Shown here: one piece after another, positions 35,962 through 46,060 of the stretch
How positions within the stretch are numbered: position 1 is the stretch's first letter
Layout: every line of letters starts with the position of its first letter
Assembly (NCBI RefSeq): GCF_900156535.1
Contig: NZ_FTNV01000002.1
Location: forward strand, 310,001-374,000
Source of the DNA: Roseovarius nanhaiticus
GTDB lineage: Bacteria > Pseudomonadota > Alphaproteobacteria > Rhodobacterales > Rhodobacteraceae
Reading direction: 5' to 3'
Length of the DNA: 64,000 bases
Position numbers and translations under genes: made by a program
The notes under the pieces: model-generated
What the model was told of the DNA's origin: nothing
What the model saw: only the letters and a program-made list of their open reading frames with translations
Databases searched by the model: none

Positions 35962-37662
35962 TCAGCCTGCCGCGCCGTCCCGCCAGCGATTGGCGATTGG
36001 ATATCGCCGGTCCAACCAGAAGGCATGTTTGCTAAGGCGCGTGCCCGGCGCGGACTGAAAGCGTTTGTATTCGCTGATATAAATCAGATGTTCGACCCGC
36101 GCCGCATCTTCGCGGCTAAAGCCTGCCTTGACGCAGTCGTCAATGCTGCCATCCCCGTCGACCAGGATCTGCAGTATCGCATCCAGCACCGGATAATCGG
36201 GCAGCGAGTCGCTGTCTTTCTGGTCCTCTCGCAGCTCGGCCGAGGGCGGCTTGTCGATGATGCGCGGCGCGATCACCTCGCCCTCCGGGCCCATCATCCA
36301 CGCGCGATGAGTGGCGTTGCGCCAGCGGCACATCTCGAACACGCGGGTCTTGTAGAGGTCCTTGATCGGGTTGTAGCCGCCATTCATGTCGCCATAGATC
36401 GTGGAATAGCCCACCGCGACCTCGGATTTGTTGCCCGTGGTCAGCAGCATTTCTCCGAACTTGTTGGACATCGCCATCAGCAAAAGGCCCCGCAGGCGGG
36501 ATTGGATGTTTTCTTCGGTCAGGTCTTCGGCGTGTCCGGCAAAGAGCGGTGCAAGCGTTTCGGTGATCGCCGCGCGCCCCTTGTCGATAGGCACAAAATC
36601 ATAGGCGCAGCCCAGCGCCTCGGCCACGGCCTGCGCGTCATCAAGCGACGCCTGGCTGGTATATTCCGAGGGCAGCATGACGCAGCGCACGTTGCCCGCA
36701 CCCAGTGCGTCCGCGGCGATGACCGCAACGATGGCCGAGTCGATGCCCCCCGAGAGGCCCAGCAGCACCTTCTTGAAGCCGGTCTTGCGCATGTAATCGC
36801 GCAAGCTGAGGACCATGGCGTGATAATCCTGCTCCATCTGGTCCGGGATATGCGCAAGCACCCCGGCCTCGGCGCGCCAGCCCTCGGGGCCTTGAATGAA
36901 ATCAACATGGGCCAGCCCGGTCTCGAAAACCGGCATCTGCACCGCCAGCCCGCCGGCGGGGTTCAGCACGAAACTGCCCCCGTCGAACACCTGATCGTCC
37001 TGACCGCCCACGAGGTTGAGGTAGACCAGCGGCAGGCCCGTCTCGACCACGCGGCTGACCATGATGGTCTGGCGCGTCTCCATCTTGCCCCGGTAATAAG
37101 GCGAGCCGTTGGGCACCAGAAGGATCTGCGCGCCTGTCTCGGCGAGCGTCTCGGCCACGTCCTCGTGCCAGGCGTCCTCGCAGATCGGGCTGCCGATCCG
37201 CACCGGCCCGACCGTATAGGGCCCCGCCACGGGGGCCGAGCCGTAAAGGCGCATCTCATCAAACACCGTCTCGTTGGGCAGGTGATGCTTGAGCACGCGC
37301 GCCGTCACAGTGCCGCCTTGAAGGACGTAATATGCGTTGAAGAGTTCCGCCCCCTCCAGTGCCGGGCCGCCGATCGCAATCGCAGGCCCGTCTGCGCAGT
37401 CGGCGGCGAGCGCGTGGATGGCCGCGATCGCCTCCTGGTGAAAGACGGGCTTCATCACCAGATCCTGGGTGTTGTACCCGGTAGCGAACATCTCGGGCAG
37501 GGCCAGCATGTCGGCGCCCGCGTCCCGCGCCTCGGCCCAGGCGGCGCGGACTTGCGCGATATTGCCTTTGATGTCGCCCACGGTAGCATTCAGTTGGGCC
37601 AGCGTCAGGCGAAACCTGCCGGAGGTGCCTGAGGTGTCGGACGTACCGGGCCGATGGGACAT
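35962..37662 (-). CDS. nadE: Glutamine-dependent NAD(+) synthetase
   Basis: The 566-residue two-domain enzyme makes NAD+ from deamido-NAD+ using glutamine. The N-terminal nitrilase-type amidase has the catalytic triad Glu57 (LPEMF), Lys125 (LKHHLPN) and Cys161 (PICEDAW). The C-terminal synthetase has the ATP P-loop LSGGIDSA (303-310) and the MSNKFGEMLLTTGNKSE region. The ATG at 37662 has GGAAGG at good spacing. It lies upstream of wrbA on the same strand. Confidence 0.96.
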   Translation of the reverse strand: MSHRPGTSDTSGTSGRFRLTLAQLNATVGDIKGNIAQVRAAWAEARDAGADMLALPEMFATGYNTQDLVMKPVFHQEAIAAIHALAADCADGPAIAIGGPALEGAELFNAYYVLQGGTVTARVLKHHLPNETVFDEMRLYGSAPVAGPYTVGPVRIGSPICEDAWHEDVAETLAETGAQILLVPNGSPYYRGKMETRQTIMVSRVVETGLPLVYLNLVGGQDDQVFDGGSFVLNPAGGLAVQMPVFETGLAHVDFIQGPEGWRAEAGVLAHIPDQMEQDYHAMVLSLRDYMRKTGFKKVLLGLSGGIDSAIVAVIAADALGAGNVRCVMLPSEYTSQASLDDAQAVAEALGCAYDFVPIDKGRAAITETLAPLFAGHAEDLTEENIQSRLRGLLLMAMSNKFGEMLLTTGNKSEVAVGYSTIYGDMNGGYNPIKDLYKTRVFEMCRWRNATHRAWMMGPEGEVIAPRIIDKPPSAELREDQKDSDSLPDYPVLDAILQILVDGDGSIDDCVKAGFSREDAARVEHLIYISEYKRFQSAPGTRLSKHAFWLDRRYPIANRWRDGAAG

Positions 37663-37813
37663 TCTGCGCTTCCTTCCGTTTCGCCCCAACATCTAGCAGA
37701 CGCGCGCGCGGAGGAAAGCCGATTTGACCGAATCGCGTTGCCCCGATGGGGGCGGTCCTTTACCTTCTGCCAAAGCCGCGCGACGTCGCGGGCAAGGGCA
37801 TCCGGGGCAGGCA

Positions 37814-39364
37814 ATGGTATCCATTACGGCAAGGCAATTCGTATTCGCAGTCACTCTGGCGCTTGGCGCGGGCATGAGCGCATCCGGCGCGTACGCGCAA
37901 GATGACGCGATTCAGACCAAGCAATATGACGATGGCGGCGTTTACGAGGGCACGTTCAAGGATGGCCTCCAGCACGGCACCGGCACCTACACGCTGCCCA
38001 ACGGCTATGAATATACCGGCGATTGGAGCGAGGGCGAGATCAAGGGCAGCGGCACGGCGCGCTTTCCCAACGGATCCGTTTATGAGGGCGAGTTTGCCCT
38101 GGGCAAGCCCAATGGCGTGGGCAAGATCGTCTTTACCGATGGCGGCACCTATGAGGGCCAGTGGGTCAACGGCAAGATCACGGGGCGCGGCACGGCCGTC
38201 TATGCCAATGGCGTCCGCTATGAGGGCGAGTTCCTGAACGCGATGCATCACGGGCGCGGCACGATGACCTCGACCAATGGCTATGTCTATGAGGGCGATT
38301 GGGTCGAGGGTATCAAGGAGGGCAGCGCCTCGATCACCTACCCCGATGGCGCCACCTATGAGGGCGAAGTCCGGCGCGGTGCGCGCGACGGCACCGGCAC
38401 GCTGACGATGCCCGACGGTCTGATCTACTCCGGCCTCTGGAAGGACGGGCAGATCGACGGCGCGGGCAAGCTGACCCAGCCCAATGGCGATGTCTACGAG
38501 GGCGATCTGGTCGCGGGCCGCCGCGAGGGCGAGGGCCGCGTTGTTTATGACAACGGCGATATCTACGAAGGCCAGTTCGTCGATGACAAGCGCGACGGTC
38601 AGGGCACCTTCACCGGGACCGACGGCTATGTCTATACCGGCTCCTGGGTCGCGGGGCGCATCTCGGGCTCAGGGCGGGTGACCTATCCCGACGGGTCGGT
38701 CTACGAGGGCGAATTCCGCGACGATCAGGCCAATGGCGAGGGCAAGATCACCTATGCCAATGGCGACACTTACGAGGGCCAGTGGGTCGACGGGGTGATC
38801 GAAGGCGTTGGCCGCGCGACCTATACCAGCGGCCTCGTCTATGATGGCATGTTCAAGAATGCGCGCAATCACGGCCAGGGCGTGATGACCTATGCCGACG
38901 GCTACCGCTATGAGGGCGACTGGGTCGAGGGCGAGCGCGAAGGCCAGGGCACGGCCACCTACCCCGATGGCACCGTCTATACCGGCGGCTTCACCGCCGG
39001 GCAACGCGACGGTCAGGGCAAGATCGAGATGCCCGACGGCTTCGTCTACGAGGGCGAGTGGCAAAACGGCGAAATCAACGGGCGCGGTGTGGCCACCTAT
39101 GCCAATGGTGACGTCTACGAGGGGCTTTTTGTCGATGGCAAGCGCCAGGGCACCGGCACGATGCGCTACGCGACCGGTCAGGAAGAGACCGGCCAATGGC
39201 AGAACGGCGCGCTGGCCGCCGAGCCGGGCAAGCCCGCGACGAATGCAGCGCCCGAGGGCGCACCCGCGGCGACAGCCGACAGCGTACCAGAAGCCGCATC
39301 CGAGACCGCAGCGCCTGAGACCGCAGCGCCTGAAACAACAGACGACACCGCGCCCGCCGAGTAA
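37814..39364 (+). CDS. Secreted MORN-repeat protein (about 18 repeats)
   Basis: The 516-residue protein has a Sec signal peptide (about residues 1-29, ending SGAYA-QD). Eighteen MORN-type repeats of 23 residues follow (pattern YEGxWxxGxxxGxGxxxYxxG), then a partial unit. It ends with an Ala/Glu/Pro/Thr-rich tail of about 45 residues. MORN arrays fold as extended beta-hairpin ribbons and often bind lipid or build scaffolds; here the signal peptide puts it outside the cytoplasm. No catalytic domain is visible. The ATG at 37814 starts the signal peptide with a weak G-rich ribosome site; the 151-base gap to nadE, divergent, should hold the promoter. Confidence 0.92.
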   Translation: MVSITARQFVFAVTLALGAGMSASGAYAQDDAIQTKQYDDGGVYEGTFKDGLQHGTGTYTLPNGYEYTGDWSEGEIKGSGTARFPNGSVYEGEFALGKPNGVGKIVFTDGGTYEGQWVNGKITGRGTAVYANGVRYEGEFLNAMHHGRGTMTSTNGYVYEGDWVEGIKEGSASITYPDGATYEGEVRRGARDGTGTLTMPDGLIYSGLWKDGQIDGAGKLTQPNGDVYEGDLVAGRREGEGRVVYDNGDIYEGQFVDDKRDGQGTFTGTDGYVYTGSWVAGRISGSGRVTYPDGSVYEGEFRDDQANGEGKITYANGDTYEGQWVDGVIEGVGRATYTSGLVYDGMFKNARNHGQGVMTYADGYRYEGDWVEGEREGQGTATYPDGTVYTGGFTAGQRDGQGKIEMPDGFVYEGEWQNGEINGRGVATYANGDVYEGLFVDGKRQGTGTMRYATGQEETGQWQNGALAAEPGKPATNAAPEGAPAATADSVPEAASETAAPETAAPETTDDTAPAE

Positions 39365-39394
39365 GTCTGGGCCGCGCATTTGGAGATCAAGGCA

Positions 39395-39838
39395 ATGCCC
39401 CATACCGGATCCTGCCTGTGCGGCGCCGCCAAATTCACCATTACCACCCCCGTCAAGCAGGCAGCAGCCTGCCATTGCAGCATGTGCCGCAAATGGTCGG
39501 GGGGCATTCTGACATCCGTCGAGGTGCCGAAGGATGGACTGGAGATTGGCGAGAGCGCGCCAATAGGCGTCTATTCCTCCTCCGACTGGGGCGAACGGGC
39601 ATTTTGCACCCGCTGCGGCAGCGGGCTCTGGTTCCGTTTGACCATGGCAGGCCCGCAGGATGGGACATTCTACGTCAATATGGGCGCGCTCGACGATCCG
39701 TCGGGGATCACCCTCGCCGAAGAGCTGTTCATCGACGAGAAGCCGGGCGGCTACGCGCTGAGCGGCGATCACCACCGCATGACTGGCGCCGAATTCTTTG
39801 CCATGATCGAGGCAGGATGCCCGCCCGGCAGCGACTAG
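39395..39838 (+). CDS. GFA-family (glutathione-dependent formaldehyde-activating-like) protein
   Basis: The 147-residue protein has the zinc-binding cysteines of the CENP-V/GFA fold: GSCLCGAAKF, CHCSMCRKWSGG and FCTRCGSGLWF. True Gfa condenses glutathione with formaldehyde, but most paralogues have unknown substrates and this one has no linked formaldehyde genes. The ATG at 39395 has GGAG at fair spacing; a TTG at 39380 is the alternative. Its stop overlaps the holA stop as CTAG. Confidence 0.88.
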   Translation: MPHTGSCLCGAAKFTITTPVKQAAACHCSMCRKWSGGILTSVEVPKDGLEIGESAPIGVYSSSDWGERAFCTRCGSGLWFRLTMAGPQDGTFYVNMGALDDPSGITLAEELFIDEKPGGYALSGDHHRMTGAEFFAMIEAGCPPGSD

Positions 39839-40860
39839 CGCCGCACCATCATCGCCAGCCGGATCAGCGCCCTCTCGACCAAGGCCATTTGCGGCGCCGT
39901 CTGCCCGGCCGAGCGCAGGGTCAGGTCCACTTCGGTCAGAACGCCCAGCGCTGATTGCAAATTGGCCGCGCCCCATGCCTGCGCCTGCCGCTGCATCCGG
40001 TCGCGGCGCGGGCCAAAGACCGGCGGGCGCATCCGCGCGATGCCCTGGCTGACGCCACCGGGATCGGAGGCCGCCGTGTAGAGCCCCCGGAAATGCCGCG
40101 AGGCCGCGATGACGAGGCCGACGGGCTGCACGCCCTGGGCGCGCAACTGCTTCATCATCGGTCCGATCTCGCCCGACCGGGCCTCGGCCACGATATGCAG
40201 GATGTCGTCCAGATCCGCCTCGACCGAGGCGGGCGCGCAGGCGGCGATATCCTCGGGTGTGACGGGGCCGTCATCGTTCAGCTTGTATAGGGCCAGCTTC
40301 TCCACTGTCTGACGAAAATCGCCGGGGTCGAGCGCGCGGCCAAGGTCATTGAGGTCGCGCATCGCCTCTTGGCCGATATTCTTCAGGCCAGATTTTTGCA
40401 GCATCGCCTCGATCTCGGCGCGGCTGGGCGGCTCTTCATAAATGGCGGCGGCGTAAGCGTTTTTATGCGCCTCGAAGGTCTTGCGCAGTTTGGATGTCGG
40501 CTTGAGCTGGCCCGCCGTCACGATGATCTGCGCATCGCCCTCGCGCCAATCCTCCAGCGCCGCAAGTATGGGCGCAGCCAGCGCCTCGGTGGCGTCCTCG
40601 ACAAAGGCGACGCGCGGGCCGGGAAAGAAACTGGCCGCCTTGACCGCGTCGTTAAGCCGCGCGGGATCCTTGCGCAGCTCGCCCGCCGGCATGCGGGTGA
40701 CGCGCATCTCCTCCTCGCCCGTGGGGCCGACAAGGGCCGCGATCACCTCGGCCCGGCGCAGCGCGATGCGCATCGCATCGGCGCCGTAGATCAGAAGGCC
40801 CGCGCGCGCCGCCTCGGGGCGGGCGAAATAGCCGGGCGCGTCGCGGGGGCTAAGCTTCAT
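39835..40860 (-). CDS. holA: DNA polymerase III subunit delta
   Basis: The 341-residue protein matches the delta subunit that opens the sliding clamp within the clamp loader. N-terminal PGYFARPEAARAGLLIYGAD is typical of alphaproteobacterial HolA, followed by a AAA-like fold (about residues 18-200) and the C-terminal collar domain. It is the last gene of leuS-lptE-holA; its start overlaps the lptE stop (ATGA). Confidence 0.92.
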   Translation of the reverse strand: MKLSPRDAPGYFARPEAARAGLLIYGADAMRIALRRAEVIAALVGPTGEEEMRVTRMPAGELRKDPARLNDAVKAASFFPGPRVAFVEDATEALAAPILAALEDWREGDAQIIVTAGQLKPTSKLRKTFEAHKNAYAAAIYEEPPSRAEIEAMLQKSGLKNIGQEAMRDLNDLGRALDPGDFRQTVEKLALYKLNDDGPVTPEDIAACAPASVEADLDDILHIVAEARSGEIGPMMKQLRAQGVQPVGLVIAASRHFRGLYTAASDPGGVSQGIARMRPPVFGPRRDRMQRQAQAWGAANLQSALGVLTEVDLTLRSAGQTAPQMALVERALIRLAMMVRR

Positions 40861-41354
40861 AGGCCCGATCTGGGCGCGGCCACGATCAGCCGTGTGATGA
40901 TCTGATCAGTCAGCATGGTCATCAGCCGCTCGCGCGCGTCCCGCTCGGCGGCCTGCGTTGCAACTGTCGAGCCGGAGGCGGAATAGCCGGTGAAATTGCT
41001 GACCTTGCCACTGGTGATGACCGCCTGCGTATTCAGATCCCGCAGCGCATAGGTCACCGCGCCCAGAAGATTATAGCGCGTGGTGACGTTGGTCGCGGAA
41101 ATCGCCACGGATTCGGATTCGATGCCGACCGAATAGCTGAGGCCATATTGCCCCGGATCGGCACGGCCCAGCCGCGCCTCAAGCTCGCGCACCAAGAGGA
41201 ATCCTTCACGCGTGACCGGATCATCGGCCAGCACGGCGCCTTGCAATGCGGTCCCCGCACCATTCACACCGTAGACCGGGGTAAAGCCGCATGCCGGCAG
41301 CACAGCCAGAAGGCCAAAGGCAAAGGCGCGGCGCGTGGGGTGGGGTAAGCTCAA
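40857..41354 (-). CDS. lptE: LPS-assembly lipoprotein LptE
   Basis: The 165-residue lipoprotein has a short basic N-terminus and a lipobox LPAC with Cys22, followed by GFTPVYG. It should plug the LptD barrel at the outer membrane. The position between leuS and holA is the common one in alphaproteobacteria, which supports the call because sequence identity in this family is low. Confidence 0.88.
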   Translation of the reverse strand: MSLPHPTRRAFAFGLLAVLPACGFTPVYGVNGAGTALQGAVLADDPVTREGFLLVRELEARLGRADPGQYGLSYSVGIESESVAISATNVTTRYNLLGAVTYALRDLNTQAVITSGKVSNFTGYSASGSTVATQAAERDARERLMTMLTDQIITRLIVAAPRSGL

Positions 41355-41375
41355 GGGATTGCTCCTACTGCGCGA

Positions 41376-43922
41376 TCAGATCACGACGTTGACGATACGG
41401 CCCGGCACGACGATCACCTTCTTGGGCGCGCCGCCCTCCAGCGCCTTTTGCACAGCATCCGTCGCCAGTGCGATCTTTTCAACCTCATCCTTGGGCATGT
41501 CCTGCGGCACCTCGATTTCGGTGCGCCGTTTGCCGTTGATCTGGACCGGCAGCGTGATCGTGTCGTCGATCAGCATGGCAGGGTCCGCCGCCGGCCAGGG
41601 TGCCAGCGCGACAAGGCCCTCGCCGCCCAGCATCGTCCACAGCTCTTCGGCCAGATGCGGCGTCATGGGCGACATCAGCTGCGCCAGCGTGCGGGCCGCC
41701 GCGCGCCTGGCCGCCGTACCCGCCTCGCTTTTGGCGAGTGCGGCGGTGAAGGCGTAAAGCCGCGCGATGGCCGCGTTGAAGCCGAAGGATTCGACCCCTG
41801 TGCTGACATCGTGAATGGCCTTGTGCATCTCGCGCAAGAGCGCCTCATCGGCCTCGGGCGCGTCCGGCGCGTCGCTGGCCGCGATCTCGGACGCGATGCG
41901 CCAGACGCGGGCCAGATGCTTGTGCGCGGCCTCGGCGCCGGCAGCGGTCCATTCCACATCCCGCTCGGGCGGGCTGTCGCTGAGCACGAACCAACGCGCG
42001 GTATCGGCGCCATAGGCGTCGATGATCTGGGCCGGATCGACGACGTTCTTCTTGGATTTCGACATCTTGGCCGAAGGGATGATCTGAACCTCGGTGCCAT
42101 CGGCCAGTTTGCCGTCCGTCACGTCCTCGGGCAGGTGATAGACCGCGCGGCCGTTGGCATCGCGGGTCTGATAAATCTCGTGCGTCACCATCCCTTGGGT
42201 AAAGAGCGCATTGAAAGGCTCGACCGCCTTTTGCGGCAGGTGGCCGGTGATGCGCATCGCGCGGGCGAAGAAGCGGCTGTAGAGGAGGTGCAGGATCGCG
42301 TGCTCGATCCCGCCGATATACTGGTCCACATTCATCCAGTATTCCGCCGCTGCCAGATCGGTGGGCGTGTCCGCATGCGGCGCGGTGAAGCGCGCGAAAT
42401 ACCACGAGCTGTCGACGAAGGTGTCCATCGTATCCGTCTCGCGCCGCGCCGCTGCGCCGCATTTGGGGCAAGGCGCATCGCGCCATGTCGGATGCCGGTC
42501 CAACGGATTGCCCGGCACGTCGAAGGTCACATCATCAGGCAGACGGATGGGCAGGTTTTCCTTGCGCTCCGGCACCACGCCGCAGGTGTCGCAATGGACC
42601 ACGGGGATCGGGCAGCCCCAGTAGCGCTGGCGCGAAAGGCCCCAATCACGCAGGCGGAACTTTGTCACGCCATGGCCAACGCCGTTATTTTCGCAAAACG
42701 CGATGGCGGCATCAATTGCGGTATGCGCCGTCTGGTCCGCCTCGCCGGCAAAGCCGCGGATGTAATGGACGATCTGCGTCTTGGGCGGCACGAAGGCTTC
42801 GGTGAATTCTTCGCTCGCCCCTTGCTCGGGCAGGAAGGTCGGGATGATTGGCAAACCATATTTCACCGCGAAGTCGAAATCGCGCTGGTCATGCGCCGGG
42901 CAGCCGAATACGGCGCCGGTGCCATAGTCCATCAGCACGAAATTGGCGACATAGACCGGCAATTCCCAAGACGTATCGAAGGGATGGCGCACGGTCAGGC
43001 CGGTGTCATAGCCGCGCTTTTCCGCCTTCTCCAGCGCCTCTTCGGTGGTCCCGCCCTTGCGGCACTCGGCTGAAAACGCGGCCAGATCCGCATCGCCCTG
43101 CTCCAGTTTCCTGGCAAGCGGATGATCGGGCGATATGGCAATGAAACTGGCGCCCATCAGCGTGTCGGGTCGGGTGGTGTAGACCTCGACGCGGTCATGA
43201 CCTTCGGGGCCGTCACCCAGGCCAAAGGCAAATTGCAGGCCGCGCGATTTGCCGATCCAGTTTTCCTGCATCAGCCGGACCTTGGCGGGCCAGTCGTCAA
43301 GGCCGTCCAGCGCCTCCAGGAGTTCCTCGGCCATGTCCGAAATGGCAAAAAACCATTGGGTCAGCTCGCGCCGCTCAACCTCGGCGCCGCTGCGCCAGCC
43401 GCGCCCGTTCTCGACCTGCTCGTTCGCCAGAACGGTCATGTCCACCGGATCCCAGTTGACGACCGCGTTCTTGCGATAGACCAGCCCCGCCTCCAGCATG
43501 TCGAGGAAGAGCGCCTGCTGCTGGCCGTAATATTCTGGATCGCACGTGGCGAATTCGCGGGACCAGTCGATGGAAAGGCCCAGCGGCTTCATCTGTTTGC
43601 GCATCTCGGCGATATTGCCGTAGGTCCAATCCTTGGGATGGCCGCCAATCGCCATCGCGGCATTCTCGGCGGGCATGCCGAAGGCGTCCCAGCCCATCGG
43701 GTGCAGCACGTTATGCCCCGTCGCTAACTTGTGCCGCGCGATCACGTCGCCCATCGTGTAGTTGCGCACATGGCCCATATGGATGCGCCCCGACGGATAG
43801 GGGAACATCTCGAGCACGTAATATTTCGGCTTGTCGCCGCCCGCCTCGGCGCGGAAAATTCCGGCTTCGTCCCAGGCTTTTTGCCAGTTGGCTTCGATCT
43901 CGGCGGCGGAATAGCGGGGCAT
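41376..43922 (-). CDS. leuS: Leucyl-tRNA synthetase
   Basis: The 848-residue class Ia synthetase charges tRNA-Leu. The HIGH motif is [11 protein letters not shown], the KMSKS motif is AKMSKSKK, and a CP1 editing domain lies between them. Zinc-ligand-type pairs appear in the insertion (CDTCGV, CPKCGA). It lies 21 bases upstream of lptE on the same strand and starts at the ATG 43922 ([20 protein letters not shown]). Its own promoter probably lies in the 185 bases before it. Confidence 0.97.
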   Translation of the reverse strand: MPRYSAAEIEANWQKAWDEAGIFRAEAGGDKPKYYVLEMFPYPSGRIHMGHVRNYTMGDVIARHKLATGHNVLHPMGWDAFGMPAENAAMAIGGHPKDWTYGNIAEMRKQMKPLGLSIDWSREFATCDPEYYGQQQALFLDMLEAGLVYRKNAVVNWDPVDMTVLANEQVENGRGWRSGAEVERRELTQWFFAISDMAEELLEALDGLDDWPAKVRLMQENWIGKSRGLQFAFGLGDGPEGHDRVEVYTTRPDTLMGASFIAISPDHPLARKLEQGDADLAAFSAECRKGGTTEEALEKAEKRGYDTGLTVRHPFDTSWELPVYVANFVLMDYGTGAVFGCPAHDQRDFDFAVKYGLPIIPTFLPEQGASEEFTEAFVPPKTQIVHYIRGFAGEADQTAHTAIDAAIAFCENNGVGHGVTKFRLRDWGLSRQRYWGCPIPVVHCDTCGVVPERKENLPIRLPDDVTFDVPGNPLDRHPTWRDAPCPKCGAAARRETDTMDTFVDSSWYFARFTAPHADTPTDLAAAEYWMNVDQYIGGIEHAILHLLYSRFFARAMRITGHLPQKAVEPFNALFTQGMVTHEIYQTRDANGRAVYHLPEDVTDGKLADGTEVQIIPSAKMSKSKKNVVDPAQIIDAYGADTARWFVLSDSPPERDVEWTAAGAEAAHKHLARVWRIASEIAASDAPDAPEADEALLREMHKAIHDVSTGVESFGFNAAIARLYAFTAALAKSEAGTAARRAAARTLAQLMSPMTPHLAEELWTMLGGEGLVALAPWPAADPAMLIDDTITLPVQINGKRRTEIEVPQDMPKDEVEKIALATDAVQKALEGGAPKKVIVVPGRIVNVVI

Positions 43923-44107
43923 GGCAGGCTCTTTCACGGGCATTGAAATTGGCGCGAGGCAGCGCGCAGTCATTGGCAAAGGGTGATAGGCCGCGCGCGC
44001 GCCAGCGTCCAGTGGCGCGGCACAAAAATGCGAGGCTTTGCAGGCCATCGGCGCGCGCCTATACAAGGTTCAGACCCCGAACCGGGCACCGCAGGCAGGC
44101 AGGCGCG

Positions 44108-45358
44108 ATGAAAATCCTCTTTATCCATCAAAATTTCCCCGGCCAGTTCAAGCATCTGGCCCCTGCCCTTGCCGCGGCGGGCCATGAGTGCACCGCGCTG
44201 ACGCTGAAAGTGAAAGAACAGTCCACCTGGCGCGGCGTCCGCGTTATCCCCTATGCCCTGCCCGAGCGGCGCGCCCAGCAGGTGCATCCCTGGCTGATCG
44301 ACCTCGACACCAAAGTGACGCGCGGCGAGGCGTGCTGGCGCGCGGCGCGCGCGCTGGCGGATGAAGGCTATGCGCCCGATCTGATCCTGGCGCATCACGG
44401 CTGGGGCGAATCGATGTTCCTGCGCGATCTGTGGCCGGGCGCGCGCATGGCGCTTTATTGCGAGCTTTATCATCAGGCGGGCTATCCGCATCTGGATTTC
44501 GATCCGGAATTCGCCAGCGAAGAGCCCGAGGTGCAGCCTCTGCGCATCCGGCTGAAAAATCTTGGCAACCATCTGCACTTCCCGGTCGCCGAGGCGGGGC
44601 TAAGCCCGACGGAATTTCAGGCCGATACCTTCCCGCCCGAATTTCGCAACCGTATCACCGTTTGCCATGACGGAATCGACACAAGCTGGTCGGCGCCAAA
44701 GCCCGATGTAAAGGTCACTTTGAAGGGCCACGCGCCCTTCACGCGGGACACTGAGGTCATCACATTCATCAACCGCAATCTTGAGCCCTATCGCGGCTAT
44801 CATGTCTTCATGCGGGCGCTGCCCGATCTTCTGCGCGCACGTCCCGATGCCCGTGTGATCATCATCGGCGGCGATGAGACCAGCTACGGCAGCGCGCCGC
44901 CCAAGGGCCGAACGTGGAAGCAGATCTTCCGCGAGGAGGTGGCGGACCGCATGATGCCGGACGACTGGCGCCGCGTGCATTTTCTGGGGCGCATCCCGCA
45001 CGAAGATTTCACGCGCATCCTGCAGCTGAGCCGGGTGCATGTCTACCTGACCTACCCGTTCGTCCTGAGTTGGTCATTGATGGAGGCAATGTCCTGCGGC
45101 GCGGCCATCGTCGCCAGCGATACGGCGCCCGTGCGCGAGGTGATTACGGATGGCGAGACGGGGCTGCTCGTGGATTTCTTCGACCGTCAAACCCTTGTGC
45201 GCCGGGTGAGCGAGCTGCTTGACGACGAGGAAGCCCGTGCGCGGCTGGGCGCGGCGGCGCGCAAGTCGATGATCGAAAAATACGATCTGGAGACCATCTG
45301 CCTGCCCCGACAGATGGCGTGGGTGAATGAGATCATGGAAACGCCGCTCGTCACCTGA
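44108..45358 (+). CDS. Glycosyltransferase (group 1/GT4-like)
   Basis: The 416-residue enzyme opens MKILFIHQNFPGQFKHLAPA, the N-terminal GT4-type domain (about residues 1-200). The C-terminal GT-B Rossmann domain (about 205-400) ends with LSWSLMEAMSCGAAIVASDT, the E-containing nucleotide-sugar loop. Sugar and acceptor are unknown; no wzx/wzy-type polymer genes flank it. It sits on the strand opposite to leuS and the DUF3576 gene, between them. Confidence 0.9.
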   Translation: MKILFIHQNFPGQFKHLAPALAAAGHECTALTLKVKEQSTWRGVRVIPYALPERRAQQVHPWLIDLDTKVTRGEACWRAARALADEGYAPDLILAHHGWGESMFLRDLWPGARMALYCELYHQAGYPHLDFDPEFASEEPEVQPLRIRLKNLGNHLHFPVAEAGLSPTEFQADTFPPEFRNRITVCHDGIDTSWSAPKPDVKVTLKGHAPFTRDTEVITFINRNLEPYRGYHVFMRALPDLLRARPDARVIIIGGDETSYGSAPPKGRTWKQIFREEVADRMMPDDWRRVHFLGRIPHEDFTRILQLSRVHVYLTYPFVLSWSLMEAMSCGAAIVASDTAPVREVITDGETGLLVDFFDRQTLVRRVSELLDDEEARARLGAAARKSMIEKYDLETICLPRQMAWVNEIMETPLVT

Positions 45359-45379
45359 GTGACGGGCTGCGCGCCTTTG

Positions 45380-45880
45380 TCAGTAGTTTTCGGCTTGGAT
45401 ACGCAGCTGACGGGCGCGCGACAGGATCGCGTCCTCGACCGCGCGGCGCGTATCGGCATCGACCGGCCCGCTTTGCGACGACAGCGCCACGTTCAACGAA
45501 CGCGCGTCGAGCGCCGGATCGCTGATCAGGATCGTTGCGCGATAGGCACGCCCACCGCCGGGCGGTATCCCGTAGCCCGTCGAGATCACGCCGGTGAACG
45601 GGTCTGCGGATTGGATGGGCAGGAAATCAAGGACTTGCAATGATGCCGTCCAAAGGTAGCGGTTGACTTTGACGCTGGCATCGCCGCCGCGAAAGATATC
45701 GAGGATCGAGCCGCCCGGCTCGCTCGGTTTGACGCCGACGCGCGCGGGCCCTTTGGCCTCACGTCCACTTTCGACGACGACTGCATCGGGATCGAATGTT
45801 GCTGGCTCGTCCCCGCAGGCACCCAAAATCGTCAGTGCCGCAAGGGCGCAGACCGCGCGTTTAACCGAATAGAGCATCAT
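45380..45880 (-). CDS. DUF3576 lipoprotein
   Basis: The 166-residue protein has a lipoprotein signal (lipobox LGAC, Cys22). Its body is of DUF3576 type, with SVKVNRYLWTASLQVLDFLP and SGPVDADTRRAVEDAIL. It is a conserved alphaproteobacterial outer-membrane lipoprotein of unknown role. In other alphaproteobacteria it directly precedes leuS; here a glycosyltransferase lies between. Two adjacent ATG codons (45880 and 45877) can start it. Confidence 0.87.
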   Translation of the reverse strand: MMLYSVKRAVCALAALTILGACGDEPATFDPDAVVVESGREAKGPARVGVKPSEPGGSILDIFRGGDASVKVNRYLWTASLQVLDFLPIQSADPFTGVISTGYGIPPGGGRAYRATILISDPALDARSLNVALSSQSGPVDADTRRAVEDAILSRARQLRIQAENY

Positions 45881-46060
45881 GTTACCGTCCGACGTTGCCT
45901 CATCCCCTAGTAACCAACGCGGCGGGACGGGGCAAGGTGTTTGCGGCAAGGCGGCGCTGGCAGGTTGCGCCGGTGCGCCAAGGTGCCGCCTTGCGCCTTT
46001 GCATCCTGCCGCGCAGAGGTTTAACTGCCAGCGAATGCAACACCTGATCAAGAGCGTCTC

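Noticed and set aside
35866-37632. 588-codon open frame opposite nadE
   Set aside because: nadE motifs and its triad are clear on the minus strand; the opposite frame has none.
41448-43073. 541-codon open frame opposite leuS
   Set aside because: leuS is certain; the reverse frame is a GC-bias shadow.
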